A stretch of DNA of 64,000 bases from Nitrospira sp. (lineage in GTDB: Bacteria; Nitrospirota; Nitrospiria; Nitrospirales; Nitrospiraceae), in the NCBI GenBank assembly GCA_018242765.1, contig JAFEBH010000002.1, forward strand, positions 62,001 to 126,000, written 5' to 3'. This document shows, piece after piece, positions 39,424 to 47,699 of the stretch (its first letter is position 1; each line of letters starts with the position of its first letter). The notes below the pieces were generated by a model. That model was not told the origin of the DNA, did not search any database, and saw nothing but the letters and a program-made list of their open reading frames with translations. A program made the translations under genes and the position numbers.

Positions 39424-40572
39424 TCAGCCGGATGGGAACCGTTTCTGAAGAGACAGCAGATCACACACATGCCGAGCAATCGCCATCGCCGCGGAAAGCC
39501 CTGGGGATTCAATGCCGATCAGATCGACGAGGAGGGGTTCTTCTCGATCGACCGAGATGATGAAGTCGCTCTTGGACCGGCCGTCCCTCACAACACGCGG
39601 TCTGATACCGGAATAGGCCCAACGCAGGTCTTGCTCATCCAATGCCGGGAGGAATTTCTGCACAGCGTCAACGAACAGGCCCGGTGGCGTCTTGTGCGAC
39701 GTGTAATCCGCCTTGTCTTGAGCGAGTATTTCGTTCGGCCCGATATACAGTCGTCCATTCGGGCGGGGACCCACATGAATCCCCTTGCCGGTCGCGCCGG
39801 GAGGCAACGCAGGATAGATGGGGCGTCCGACAAGGCCTCTCTTCTCCGGCGTCACCACCTCATAGTACTCACCCCGCAACGGATGGATGGTATATTTATC
39901 GGTGCGCAGCGCGAGGGAAGCAATCTCGTCGGCATAGACCCCGGCCGCATTGATCAGGCAAGCAGTCCGAATCCGTTGACGATCGGTGGAGACAAGATAC
40001 GAGCCGTCGATCTCGTCGACAGCGATGACCCGGTTGCCAAAGGCAAACTCGGCGCCGGCCGCTTCCGAATCGGTCTTGAGCGACTGCACGAAAGCCTGAG
40101 AATCGATGACGGAGACAGTCGGAATGGCGATGCCGCAACTGGCGCGCACTTGAGGTTCCCACGCGCGTACAGCGGAGGATGTCATGAACTTCACCCGCGT
40201 GTTCGTCCTCCAGGCGTTGAACCATAATCGCCGCAGCATCGAGATCTCGCGCCAGAGGCCGCGCCGGATATCTTCCCTGGATACAACGATGAGCATCCCG
40301 GTCCTGAGCAGCGGGATGCCGCGCCGCAGCGCATATGCCGCCGCCGACCGGCAACCTTCATGGGCCAGCCGTTCCTTCAGCGAACAGGGAGTTTCATGGA
40401 TGCCGCTGTGGAGCACCCCGCTGTTGCGTCCGCTGGTTTCTTCCCCCGGACGTTCATGCTGTTCGAGAACGATGAGGCGGATCGGCGCGGGCCGGTGCCG
40501 GACCATGAATTCTTTGGCGATCGCGCAGCCGACGACACCGGCGCCGACGATGCAGACATCATACGGCTTCAT
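39424..40572 (-). CDS. lhgO: FAD-dependent oxidase, L-2-hydroxyglutarate oxidase-like
   Basis: 382 residues of the DAO/LhgO family. The Rossmann start is VCIVGAGVVGCAIAKEF, followed by EETSGRNSGVLHSGIHE, the family's FAD-linked signature, and a C-terminal GIRPRVVRDG and IGIESPGLSAAMAIARHV. LhgO oxidises L-2-hydroxyglutarate to 2-oxoglutarate and passes electrons to quinone. The substrate is inferred from motif resemblance. It is convergent with the synthetase, 15 bases apart. Confidence 0.85.
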   Translation of the reverse strand: MKPYDVCIVGAGVVGCAIAKEFMVRHRPAPIRLIVLEQHERPGEETSGRNSGVLHSGIHETPCSLKERLAHEGCRSAAAYALRRGIPLLRTGMLIVVSREDIRRGLWREISMLRRLWFNAWRTNTRVKFMTSSAVRAWEPQVRASCGIAIPTVSVIDSQAFVQSLKTDSEAAGAEFAFGNRVIAVDEIDGSYLVSTDRQRIRTACLINAAGVYADEIASLALRTDKYTIHPLRGEYYEVVTPEKRGLVGRPIYPALPPGATGKGIHVGPRPNGRLYIGPNEILAQDKADYTSHKTPPGLFVDAVQKFLPALDEQDLRWAYSGIRPRVVRDGRSKSDFIISVDREEPLLVDLIGIESPGLSAAMAIARHVCDLLSLQKRFPSG

Positions 40573-40652
40573 GGACTCTCATCCTGTAGGCTCTCAAGCC
40601 AACCACGCGCGTCCCGGGACGCAACGTGGACACATCAATCCGGAGCGTTTAG

Positions 40653-40842
40653 ATGCACGACGACCTCTCGAATAAGTACGGCAACATCCTGTTTGTATTC
40701 TGCGGAGGCGGATGCAAAGCCATCTTCCAGGCGGCAGCCGCCACAGAATTGGTCCGCGCCGGACTGGTCCCGTCCCACATCATGAGTTCTTCAGCCGGAA
40801 CCTGCAACGCCCTCGGCTTTGTGGAAAATCCTGGGATCGGCG
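40653..40842 (+). pseudogene. Truncated patatin-like phospholipase
   Basis: The first about 62 codons match a patatin N-terminus: an oxyanion loop FCGGGCKAIFQAAAATELVRAG and the nucleophile motif HIMSSSAGTCNALGF with the Ser in the elbow. After FVENPG the sequence no longer resembles the family; the frame continues to 40928 as unrelated residues and runs into the GDPD start. The Asp of the catalytic dyad and the rest (normally 250 or more residues) are lost. GGAG precedes the ATG, so the promoter-proximal part survived a deletion. Confidence 0.65.
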
Positions 40843-40914
40843 GAGCGGAAAAGACTCTGCGTATGCCGATTCATTCTCCTCCATTTTGCACACCCATGCC
40901 GGACAGGCACGATC

Positions 40915-41637
40915 ATGAGCGGCCCTGAATCGAACGACCGGAGTTCGAGGCACTCCGCGCGCCAGGTGATACGGATCGGCCATCGCGGAGCAGCCGGCCA
41001 CGCCCCGGAAAATACCGTAGCAGCGATTCACGCAGGCATCGCCTGCGGGGTCGATTTTGTGGAAGTCGACCTTCGCCGTACAGCGGACGGCACCCTCGTG
41101 GCACTGCACGATGCCACGGTGAATCGAACGACCGATGGAAGAGGACGGATCGATCGGCTGTCGCTCCAGGACGCCAAGCGGCTCGATGCAGGGAATGGCC
41201 AACGAATCCCCACCCTTCAGGAAGTCCTGGAGGCTGCCGCTGGACGAACGGGATTGATATTGGAGATCAAGGTCACAGGCATCGCTCAACAGACGGTCGA
41301 GACCGTCCGCCATGCAGGCTTTACAGGCCCTATCCTCTATGCATCGTTCCTGCACGAAGAACTGATACACGTCCGGGCGGCTGACCTGAGCAGTTCCTTG
41401 ATGGTGCTGTTTGACAGGTTTCCTGCCGCTTCCGTCGCCCGCGCGATGACATACGCCGCGTCCTGCGTCGGTCTTCGCCACGACAGAGTGACCCGCCGTC
41501 TGATCGAATCGTTCCACAGCTCGGATCTACGCGTGTTCGTGTATACGGCCAATCGTCCAAGCGTCATCGAGCGCGCACTCTCCCTTGGTGTCGACGGTAT
41601 CATTTCAAACTTTCCTGATCGCATCCCGTCCGAATGA
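40915..41637 (+). CDS. Glycerophosphodiester phosphodiesterase
   Basis: Hydrolyses glycerophosphodiesters to glycerol-3-phosphate and an alcohol. From the ATG at 40915 it has 240 residues. Family motifs are complete: RIGHRGAAGHAPENTVAAI (catalytic His and metal Glu), VDFVEVDLRRTADGTLVALHD (metal and catalytic residues), LILEIK and VDGIISNFPDR. No signal peptide, so it is probably cytoplasmic. It takes over exactly where the patatin fragment ends, suggesting the deletion joined them. Confidence 0.9.
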   Translation: MSGPESNDRSSRHSARQVIRIGHRGAAGHAPENTVAAIHAGIACGVDFVEVDLRRTADGTLVALHDATVNRTTDGRGRIDRLSLQDAKRLDAGNGQRIPTLQEVLEAAAGRTGLILEIKVTGIAQQTVETVRHAGFTGPILYASFLHEELIHVRAADLSSSLMVLFDRFPAASVARAMTYAASCVGLRHDRVTRRLIESFHSSDLRVFVYTANRPSVIERALSLGVDGIISNFPDRIPSE

Positions 41638-41704
41638 TTTCCTTCTCTTTTTTTCCGTGACCAAGCCGAACAAGCGGATGCACATGACCTCCTATCACCG
41701 GCGA

Positions 41705-42991
41705 TTAAGGAGAGGAAGAACCTAACGCGGAATACAGGCAACGGACGATCGCACTGGTGTTGAACAGCATTATGTTCAGACGGGTGTACACCGCATGGCC
41801 ATAGTAGTGGTCGCGTGGGTTGGTTGAGCCGGTGCTATCTTTGTAATCGACCAGGAGACAGCAGCCTTCGCTGGGGAACCGTACGGCCCGCCTCGCGCAT
41901 TCCAGCCACCGCTCAAACCCATCGTACGGCTCGACCAGCTCCCAGACCATTTTGTTCGCAGCCTTGCCTGGCTCTGTCGTCGGCACGGCATCACTACCGG
42001 CCACAGCCAATTCCTGAACGTAGTCCCCACCCCACGCAATCGGCATCTCCATCGTGATCTGAGGCAGCTCCATCTTCGCCAACCAGCTCTTTCCATCGGT
42101 CCGAAGATTTCGGTGATTCACAACGTGCAGGAGCTTGCCAATGCCGGAAGTATCCCATCCGTAGCGGACCGGTGTGCCAAAGGTGACGACGTCGAGCGTG
42201 GCGCCATTGAGGAGCGACGTCGTTACGAGTAGCGATTCGATGCGTTGCACCGCCTCGATGAGTGCCGGCTGGTTTGTCTGTTCCGCATAGCCGCGCAGAA
42301 TACTGAGCAGTTTGGGTCGTCCCGTGATCGGGCTTGGACAAAGGAGATTCGACACAAGCGCCAGAACCAGTCCCGCTTGTCCATGCGCTTGGACAAGAAT
42401 TCGATGCCCTTTTTCCAACCTTTGCTGTTTACAGAGCTTGTCGAGTTCCGCGAGCAGGGACACAGCGGCGAGCGCCCGCCCCAGATGATGGTGTTCACAT
42501 GACCAGAGGAGCCTGTGGCAGGAGATAGGTTGAGGTAGATTCTTGTTGATGGCGTCCTTGAACGATTGAACATAGGCCTCGGTGAAGTTGCCTACAGCCC
42601 CGATCTGTTCGTCCAGGAGATGCTTCGTTGCATGATCGTTCGAGAGCGGTGGCTTGAGTCCACCTGGCAACAACGGAATACCGTTGCTTTCTTCTCGCAT
42701 CGCCGCGAGCAACGCATCAACTCCCGACACACCTCGTGAATAGCCCCGCTTCAGCCCACCGGCCTCATCCAACCGCTGCATGCCGAAGAGATCGGTCCCG
42801 TGGAGTGAGCCATGAAGAAAGACCACACTGGCGATACCGGCTTGAGACAGGCTCGCCCCGTACTGAGCCATGGCCTCGCCCCACTTTGGCGAATCCGGAG
42901 GGACAACATCCGTCAGATCGGCGACACGCAAACGCTCACCCGGATTCTTCCGCGATAGTTCGTCGTGCTGAAAGTTGTTTTCGACCGGCAT
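41705..42991 (-). CDS. Alpha/beta-hydrolase-like protein with altered elbow, unknown function
   Basis: 428 residues. VVFLHGSLHGTDLFGM resembles the oxyanion region of alpha/beta hydrolases. ILVQAHGQAGLVLALVSNLL at about 198-217 sits where the nucleophile elbow GxSxG would be, but has Gln in place of Ser. DVVTFGTPVRYGWD and YYGHAVYTRLNIM fit the later strands and a His near the end. I do not recognise the family. It is probably cytoplasmic (no signal) and alone on its strand. Confidence 0.65.
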   Translation of the reverse strand: MPVENNFQHDELSRKNPGERLRVADLTDVVPPDSPKWGEAMAQYGASLSQAGIASVVFLHGSLHGTDLFGMQRLDEAGGLKRGYSRGVSGVDALLAAMREESNGIPLLPGGLKPPLSNDHATKHLLDEQIGAVGNFTEAYVQSFKDAINKNLPQPISCHRLLWSCEHHHLGRALAAVSLLAELDKLCKQQRLEKGHRILVQAHGQAGLVLALVSNLLCPSPITGRPKLLSILRGYAEQTNQPALIEAVQRIESLLVTTSLLNGATLDVVTFGTPVRYGWDTSGIGKLLHVVNHRNLRTDGKSWLAKMELPQITMEMPIAWGGDYVQELAVAGSDAVPTTEPGKAANKMVWELVEPYDGFERWLECARRAVRFPSEGCCLLVDYKDSTGSTNPRDHYYGHAVYTRLNIMLFNTSAIVRCLYSALGSSSP

Positions 42992-43066
42992 GAGGGATTA
43001 CATAGCCGATCTAGATTCGGGACTGCAACCCAGCCTATACGGAGGGCGAGACCTTACTGATGGGTA

Positions 43067-43522
43067 TCAATGGATATCAGAGGGGCTTGGTGCTTGATCC
43101 GGAGACTTCGGCAACATCGGACGTTTCGCCATGATCGCGGTCGCAGTACAGGTCTTATTCTCCTCATCAATCCGCCGATCAACGATTTTGACGTCTTGCA
43201 AATATTCTTGAACGATCTCTTCACGAGTCAGTTCAATGTCCTGCTCGGTCTCACGTCCAGACCGTTCACGGACCCGATCGATCAGATGCTCTTTGACCAA
43301 CACACGGATCTGCTTGGCCAGATCAGTCCGAGCCGACAGCTCCGACACACGCTGACAGATTACTTTTCCTTTGGCGAGATCGCCCTGGCCTCGACCTATC
43401 CAGTACTGATCTACGGAGTAGCCGACCTCAGCGGCTGGAGCCATATTCGAAGCAAGCCCCCAACCTAGCCAGAGACCCACGACTACAACACCTATTCCCA
43501 TGTTTTTCTTCAGATTTTCCAT
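43067..43522 (-). CDS. Small secreted protein, LPP20-like
   Basis: 151 residues. Signal segment MGIGVVVVGLWLGWGLASNMAPAAE. The mature part has a short aromatic region (YSVDQYWIGRGQ), a charged helix (SELSARTDLAKQIRVLVKEHL, RSGRETEQDIELTREEIVQEYL) and a strand-like end (KTCTATAIMAKRP). It loosely recalls LPP20 or flagellar FlgT N-terminal modules. It lies just downstream of the next gene on the same strand with 5 bases between. Confidence 0.6.
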   Translation of the reverse strand: MENLKKNMGIGVVVVGLWLGWGLASNMAPAAEVGYSVDQYWIGRGQGDLAKGKVICQRVSELSARTDLAKQIRVLVKEHLIDRVRERSGRETEQDIELTREEIVQEYLQDVKIVDRRIDEENKTCTATAIMAKRPMLPKSPDQAPSPSDIH

Positions 43523-43527
43523 CGTAC

Positions 43528-44562
43528 CTAACGACCTCCCCCCGGTGCCCCGAAAGACCGATCCCCTCGATGGGGCGGCCCTGATTGCTGCAAGCCCGGC
43601 GGCCCCTGAGGCACTCGCCTTGCTCCACCAAACCCTTGGCCCGGTTGGCCCACCGGTTGACGATCCCCTTGAGGCGAACCGGGAGGTGTCCGATGAATGA
43701 TCTCGTTGTTGAACGTTCGCGGTGCGGTCGCCCCGCCAGGAGGCGGCACCAGCTCATGGGTTGGCATCCGACCAGACCTGCTCCCAGGTCTTGGCGGTTG
43801 AGGCGGACCCATCGGTTGCCGATAGGCAATAATCTGCTGGGCAATGGCGATGTGCGGATTAGCCGGGAAGAGACCGCTTGCGCTGTTCAAAAAGCCTTGC
43901 GGGATCCCCACCGGCGACACGAGCACCCAATTGGTCCAAGCTTGCGAGACCATCGCATTCGACTGCACGCGGTTGAGAATCTCCTTCCGCTTCTGTGAGG
44001 CTTGGTAGATCTGATCCGGGGTAGACGCAGTCCCCAGCGCCTGATTCACCGCTCGAAGTTCCTCTTGCAACTGTTCATTTTCTTGTTTGAGTTCAACCAG
44101 CTGCACACGAGCATCTTCATTTTCTCGAAGGGTGGTGATCGCACGCGCAACTTCATCTGTATCCATCTGCGCCAGAAGGTTCGCCCTGATAGCGACGACA
44201 TCGCCGTCGAGACTCGTGGTGATCTGTTGGTTGAGCACAAGCACCAAGCCGGCGGTATAGGTGCGGATTTCGTCTTTGGTCACGTCCATGCCATCGACAA
44301 TCGTCACACTCTCCAGATACGTCGCGACTTGTTCCAGGGCATTTCGTTTAGCCGCCTCCGTCGCAAGGCGGATCGCATCTTCACGGGTATCGCGGTCACC
44401 CATGCGATGTTCGCCTTGGGCATTGACGACCCGAATTTCAGCACGTGCAGGCGAGAAGACAAAGAAACCGGCAGCGATAATAAAAAGGAACGAAAGGAAG
44501 GGACAGGACTTGCGATGTATCCCGGTAAAGAGAGACCACGGCCGAAGGGTCGAACCGGACAT
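43528..44562 (-). CDS. Secreted protein with LPP20/FlgT-like head and Pro/Gly-rich tail
   Basis: 344 residues from the ATG at 44560-44562, which has GGAGGGG upstream (longer frames exist up to 44751). A signal anchor (FLSFLFIIAAGFFVFSPARA) leads into IRVVNAQGEHRMGDRDTREDAIRLATEAAKRNALEQVATYLES, like the repeated domain of LPP20 and FlgT proteins. A coiled coil (VELKQENEQLQEELRAVNQAL) follows. The last about 100 residues are low-complexity Pro/Gly/Arg. It is transcribed away from the pseudophosphatase-HEAT genes. Confidence 0.65.
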   Translation of the reverse strand: MSGSTLRPWSLFTGIHRKSCPFLSFLFIIAAGFFVFSPARAEIRVVNAQGEHRMGDRDTREDAIRLATEAAKRNALEQVATYLESVTIVDGMDVTKDEIRTYTAGLVLVLNQQITTSLDGDVVAIRANLLAQMDTDEVARAITTLRENEDARVQLVELKQENEQLQEELRAVNQALGTASTPDQIYQASQKRKEILNRVQSNAMVSQAWTNWVLVSPVGIPQGFLNSASGLFPANPHIAIAQQIIAYRQPMGPPQPPRPGSRSGRMPTHELVPPPGGATAPRTFNNEIIHRTPPGSPQGDRQPVGQPGQGFGGARRVPQGPPGLQQSGPPHRGDRSFGAPGGGR

Positions 44563-44627
44563 CAACCACCCCTCCCCACTCAGACAGAGCAGGCAACGTG
44601 AGCCAACTAGCAAAATCAGCTTAACAC

Positions 44628-44643
44628 CGGAACGACGGTTCCG
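44628..44643. repeat. 6-bp inverted repeat in a divergent promoter region
   Basis: CGGAAC, 4-base loop, GTTCCG. It lies between two divergently transcribed gene groups and could be an operator, but no second copy was found. Confidence 0.25.
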
Positions 44644-44742
44644 CCAGCATTCGAAGGATGATGTGCCCCACCTTGCCTTCCTGAAAATTTGCATGTTAGG
44701 GTAACGCTTTCGTTTCCGAATCCAGAGGCTCATTGTCACGTG

Positions 44743-45762
44743 ATGACGCAACGTCCTTCACGCATATGCACAACGCTGGGAGGTCTTCTAGCCTGGTGGC
44801 TGGTATGCGGAGCATACACTCCCGTTCATGCGACGCCTCCCGCCGGTGAAGCAGCCGCCCCCCTCAGCCCCATAACAGAACATGTCATCCTGTTCGTCCT
44901 TGAAGGGTTTAGTCAAGATTCGCTCAAGAGTGGCGCCATGCCGGTCCTCAGTAAGCTCGTCAAGGAAGGGTCTGTGACATGGTCAGCCAACACCGTTCAA
45001 CCGGCCCTGCGACTTCCCATGATGGCCTCGCTCGTCACCGGCCTGCCGGTCGAGAAACATGGGATCACCTGGAATTCGTTTGAGTTCAGCCGAGGCTATC
45101 CACGTGCCCCGAGTCTCTTCGACTACCTCGATGTCAGTGGAGGGCGAGATAGCGCCGTCTTTTTCATGGACGAATCGCTCTATCAGCTCGCGAAGCCTGC
45201 GCCTTACACCGACTATCAACTTTGTGGCGCATTGCGGCCCGAATGCGGCTCCCAGAAACTCGTCGCCTACATTCAACAGTATTTCCAGAAGGCCGCGAGC
45301 GGTCATGGATACGGCCATGCCGTCCACGCCCTGCCGCATTTGTTAGTGGTGCATCTTCCAGAGGCTGGGCGAGCCGGTGTGACCCAGGGTTGGGATTCGA
45401 AGGAGTACCAACAGGCCCTCAAGACGGTCGATGCCGCCATGAAATCCGTCCTGGACCTCTTCAAACACTACAACCTCTTAGACCGAACGACCGTCCTTGT
45501 AACAACGCTGAGCACGAAGGGCACTGACCCCGGCAACGAAATCATGAGAACCGATACAGCGTCTGTTCCTTGGATCGTCTCCGGAGCGGGGATCGTGCGG
45601 GGCCAGATCATCCGTCAACCGATATCCATCATCGATACCGGTGCGACAGTAATGCGAATACTTCAGCTTGAAACCCACACAGAATGGGATAGCAAGGTGG
45701 TCGAGGAGATCTTTCAAACCGAGACCGCCACCCAGCCTGTACCCCGTGCCAAGAAGCGCTAA
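44743..45762 (+). CDS. Secreted alkaline-phosphatase-superfamily protein lacking catalytic residues
   Basis: 339 residues with a signal peptide (LGGLLAWWLVCGAYTPVHA). The fold marks of type I phosphodiesterases remain: HVILFVLEGFSQDSL, LPMMASLVTGLPVEKHGI, LLVVHLPEAGRAG, TTVLVTTL and SVPWIVSGAGI. The chemistry does not: the metal Asp of the first motif is Glu, the Thr/Ser nucleophile before FPN aligns to Arg, the Asp-x-x-x-His of the third motif and the DHG motif are missing. Probably a pseudoenzyme, perhaps a binding module. It heads the HEAT-protein run. Confidence 0.7.
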   Translation: MTQRPSRICTTLGGLLAWWLVCGAYTPVHATPPAGEAAAPLSPITEHVILFVLEGFSQDSLKSGAMPVLSKLVKEGSVTWSANTVQPALRLPMMASLVTGLPVEKHGITWNSFEFSRGYPRAPSLFDYLDVSGGRDSAVFFMDESLYQLAKPAPYTDYQLCGALRPECGSQKLVAYIQQYFQKAASGHGYGHAVHALPHLLVVHLPEAGRAGVTQGWDSKEYQQALKTVDAAMKSVLDLFKHYNLLDRTTVLVTTLSTKGTDPGNEIMRTDTASVPWIVSGAGIVRGQIIRQPISIIDTGATVMRILQLETHTEWDSKVVEEIFQTETATQPVPRAKKR

Positions 45763-45768
45763 CGACCT

Positions 45769-46236
45769 ATGAGCTGCAACACTGTGATGAAACATCTGCT
45801 TTTTCTCCTTTGCGCAACCGTCAATGGTTTGCTCACGATCGTGTTTGCTCAAAACAGCTTCGCCGGAGACCGGCCGGCTGCCCATCTCCAGGAATACCAG
45901 ATCACTATTGACGCGACCAAGTTAGTCCCCATGTCATGGTGGCAAGTACCTGGCGTCACGCCTTCAATCTGGAATTCCGACCCGGAGTCGCTCGATGCCC
46001 CGAAAACAACTGAGCGCCGAGACCTGACACTCCGGCCCGGCAAATATAAATTCATCAGCTTCACCTTCGATTTTCCCTTTACGGTCGGCCTGAACGGTAC
46101 GATCGATTATTCACGCGCCTTGGACCAGTGCGTGCAAGGTCGTGGAACGCAGACCTTGGTCATATTGTGCAAGCGCACATACCCTCACGGCGGACAACCT
46201 GACCCCTATTACGACCAGAAACCAAACAATGGCTAA
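45769..46236 (+). CDS. Small secreted protein of unknown function
   Basis: 155 residues. Signal peptide MKHLLFLLCATVNGLLTIVFAQNSFAG (an internal ATG at 45787 may be the start). The mature part is mostly strands (EYQITIDATKLVPMSW, TLRPGKYKFISFTFDFPFTVGL) with a cysteine pair (Cys in LDQCVQG and VILCKR) likely to form a disulfide. No family recognised. It follows the pseudophosphatase by 6 bases and overlaps the first HEAT gene by 8, so it is part of that operon. Confidence 0.65.
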   Translation: MSCNTVMKHLLFLLCATVNGLLTIVFAQNSFAGDRPAAHLQEYQITIDATKLVPMSWWQVPGVTPSIWNSDPESLDAPKTTERRDLTLRPGKYKFISFTFDFPFTVGLNGTIDYSRALDQCVQGRGTQTLVILCKRTYPHGGQPDPYYDQKPNNG

Positions 46237-47584
46237 TACACTCGATACCCTGTTGGACGCACTTGAGGATGTGGACGATGCCACCCGTGAGGAGGCGGCG
46301 AAAACACTGGCCGACCTGGGTGATCCGTCAACCCTTGAGGCCTTACTCGTCGCCTGCAGCGATGATTACTGGTCTGTCCGAGCCTATGCCGGTTCTGGCA
46401 TCTCAAAAATCGGCGGCCCCAAAGCGATTGAGGCTCTGATCGGCCTGTTCAATGACCCCATCATGGAAGTCCGAGACCAGGCGGTCGAAGCCATGGTGAA
46501 GATAGGCTCACCTGCCATCGATCGCGTAATGACGGCCTTGAAGGACGAGCGTTGGCGCGTCCGAGAACATGCCGCTAAAGCCGCCGGAAAAATGAAGGAT
46601 CCCCGAACCGTCGATGCCCTGATTGTCGCGTGTCGTGACCGTGACGGAGCCGTCAAGAGCGCCGTGGCGGAGGCTCTGGGCCGCATCGCGGATCCCAAGG
46701 CTGTTCCAGCCTTGATCAAGCTGTTCAGAGACTCGTCGAAAATCGTAAGAGAAACCGCGGGAACCGCGTTGGTCTACATCGGACACCCATCGGTTGACCC
46801 ACTCATTGAGAGTCTGAGCGACAAGGACTTCGTGGTCCGCTGTCACGCAGCTCGGGCATTGGGGGGGATGACGACGGACTATCAAATCGGCCGGACCTGG
46901 GTCCGTGACGCCAAAGTGGTTGAGGCGCTCATTGCAGCATTGAAAGACCCGGATCGAGCCGTTCGTGAAGATGCCACGATCGCGCTCGGCATGATCGGCG
47001 ACCCGCAGGCCATCGATGCGCTGATCGAAGCCATGAAAGATGGAGCCGTGAAGCGTCATGCCATCGCATCACTCGGCATGATCGGCGATTCTCGCGCGCT
47101 CCCGGCCGTACTGGATGCCCTAAAAGGCAAAGGGATCAGGCAAGAAGGCTCGCCGACACCCGGATGTATCGTCAGTGAGGATGCCTTCATCAAAGAAGCG
47201 GCGGCAACCGCCCTGGGCCAGTTTCGCGACCCACGCGTGATTCCTGATCTGATCATGCTGTTGAAAGACGGGGTCTTGCGTGAGAAGGCCGCAGCGGCCC
47301 TGACCGTCATCGGGGATGCGGCGATTGAACCCCTCATTGCCTTTCTCTACGACCCCAAGGCGTCGGAGGTGGAGGCGGAGAAGGAACGCGTGCTGTCCTA
47401 CGCCTCGGTTCGCCTGACGGCCAAAGATGCTCTCAAGCAAATTACACTCGAAACCCTGGAAACGCTTGGGTGGACCCCTCCCGATGAGGAGGTAGAAATT
47501 AGTTCCAGTCAAGCCGACAACCTGCGCATCGATCGGCCATTGGGACAAGCCGGACGGTTTGGACCATCCGGTGACACCGTCTGA
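46229..47584 (+). CDS. HEAT-repeat protein 1
   Basis: 451 residues of about 13 HEAT (PBS-lyase-type) repeats, for example YWSVRAYAGSGISKIGGPKAIEALI, ERWRVREHAAKAAGKMKDPRTVDALI and DRAVREDATIALGMIGDPQAIDALI. There is no signal peptide, so it is cytoplasmic. The family knowledge is of helical scaffolds, or of phycobilin lyases in cyanobacteria; no phycobiliproteins are present here, so a scaffold role is more likely. One insert near residues 205-225 (TTDYQIGRTWVRDAKV) breaks the regular pattern. It starts inside the preceding gene. Confidence 0.85.
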   Translation: MANTLDTLLDALEDVDDATREEAAKTLADLGDPSTLEALLVACSDDYWSVRAYAGSGISKIGGPKAIEALIGLFNDPIMEVRDQAVEAMVKIGSPAIDRVMTALKDERWRVREHAAKAAGKMKDPRTVDALIVACRDRDGAVKSAVAEALGRIADPKAVPALIKLFRDSSKIVRETAGTALVYIGHPSVDPLIESLSDKDFVVRCHAARALGGMTTDYQIGRTWVRDAKVVEALIAALKDPDRAVREDATIALGMIGDPQAIDALIEAMKDGAVKRHAIASLGMIGDSRALPAVLDALKGKGIRQEGSPTPGCIVSEDAFIKEAAATALGQFRDPRVIPDLIMLLKDGVLREKAAAALTVIGDAAIEPLIAFLYDPKASEVEAEKERVLSYASVRLTAKDALKQITLETLETLGWTPPDEEVEISSSQADNLRIDRPLGQAGRFGPSGDTV

Positions 47585-47699
47585 TTCAATCCGAGGGAGC
47601 CATATTCTTTCGCACAAGGCCGCACTCTCGTATCTCGTCGTTGGCATCTCGCACCTGAACGACGTTTCTTGAGATACGCTTCACGTGCGTGAAAGCGAC

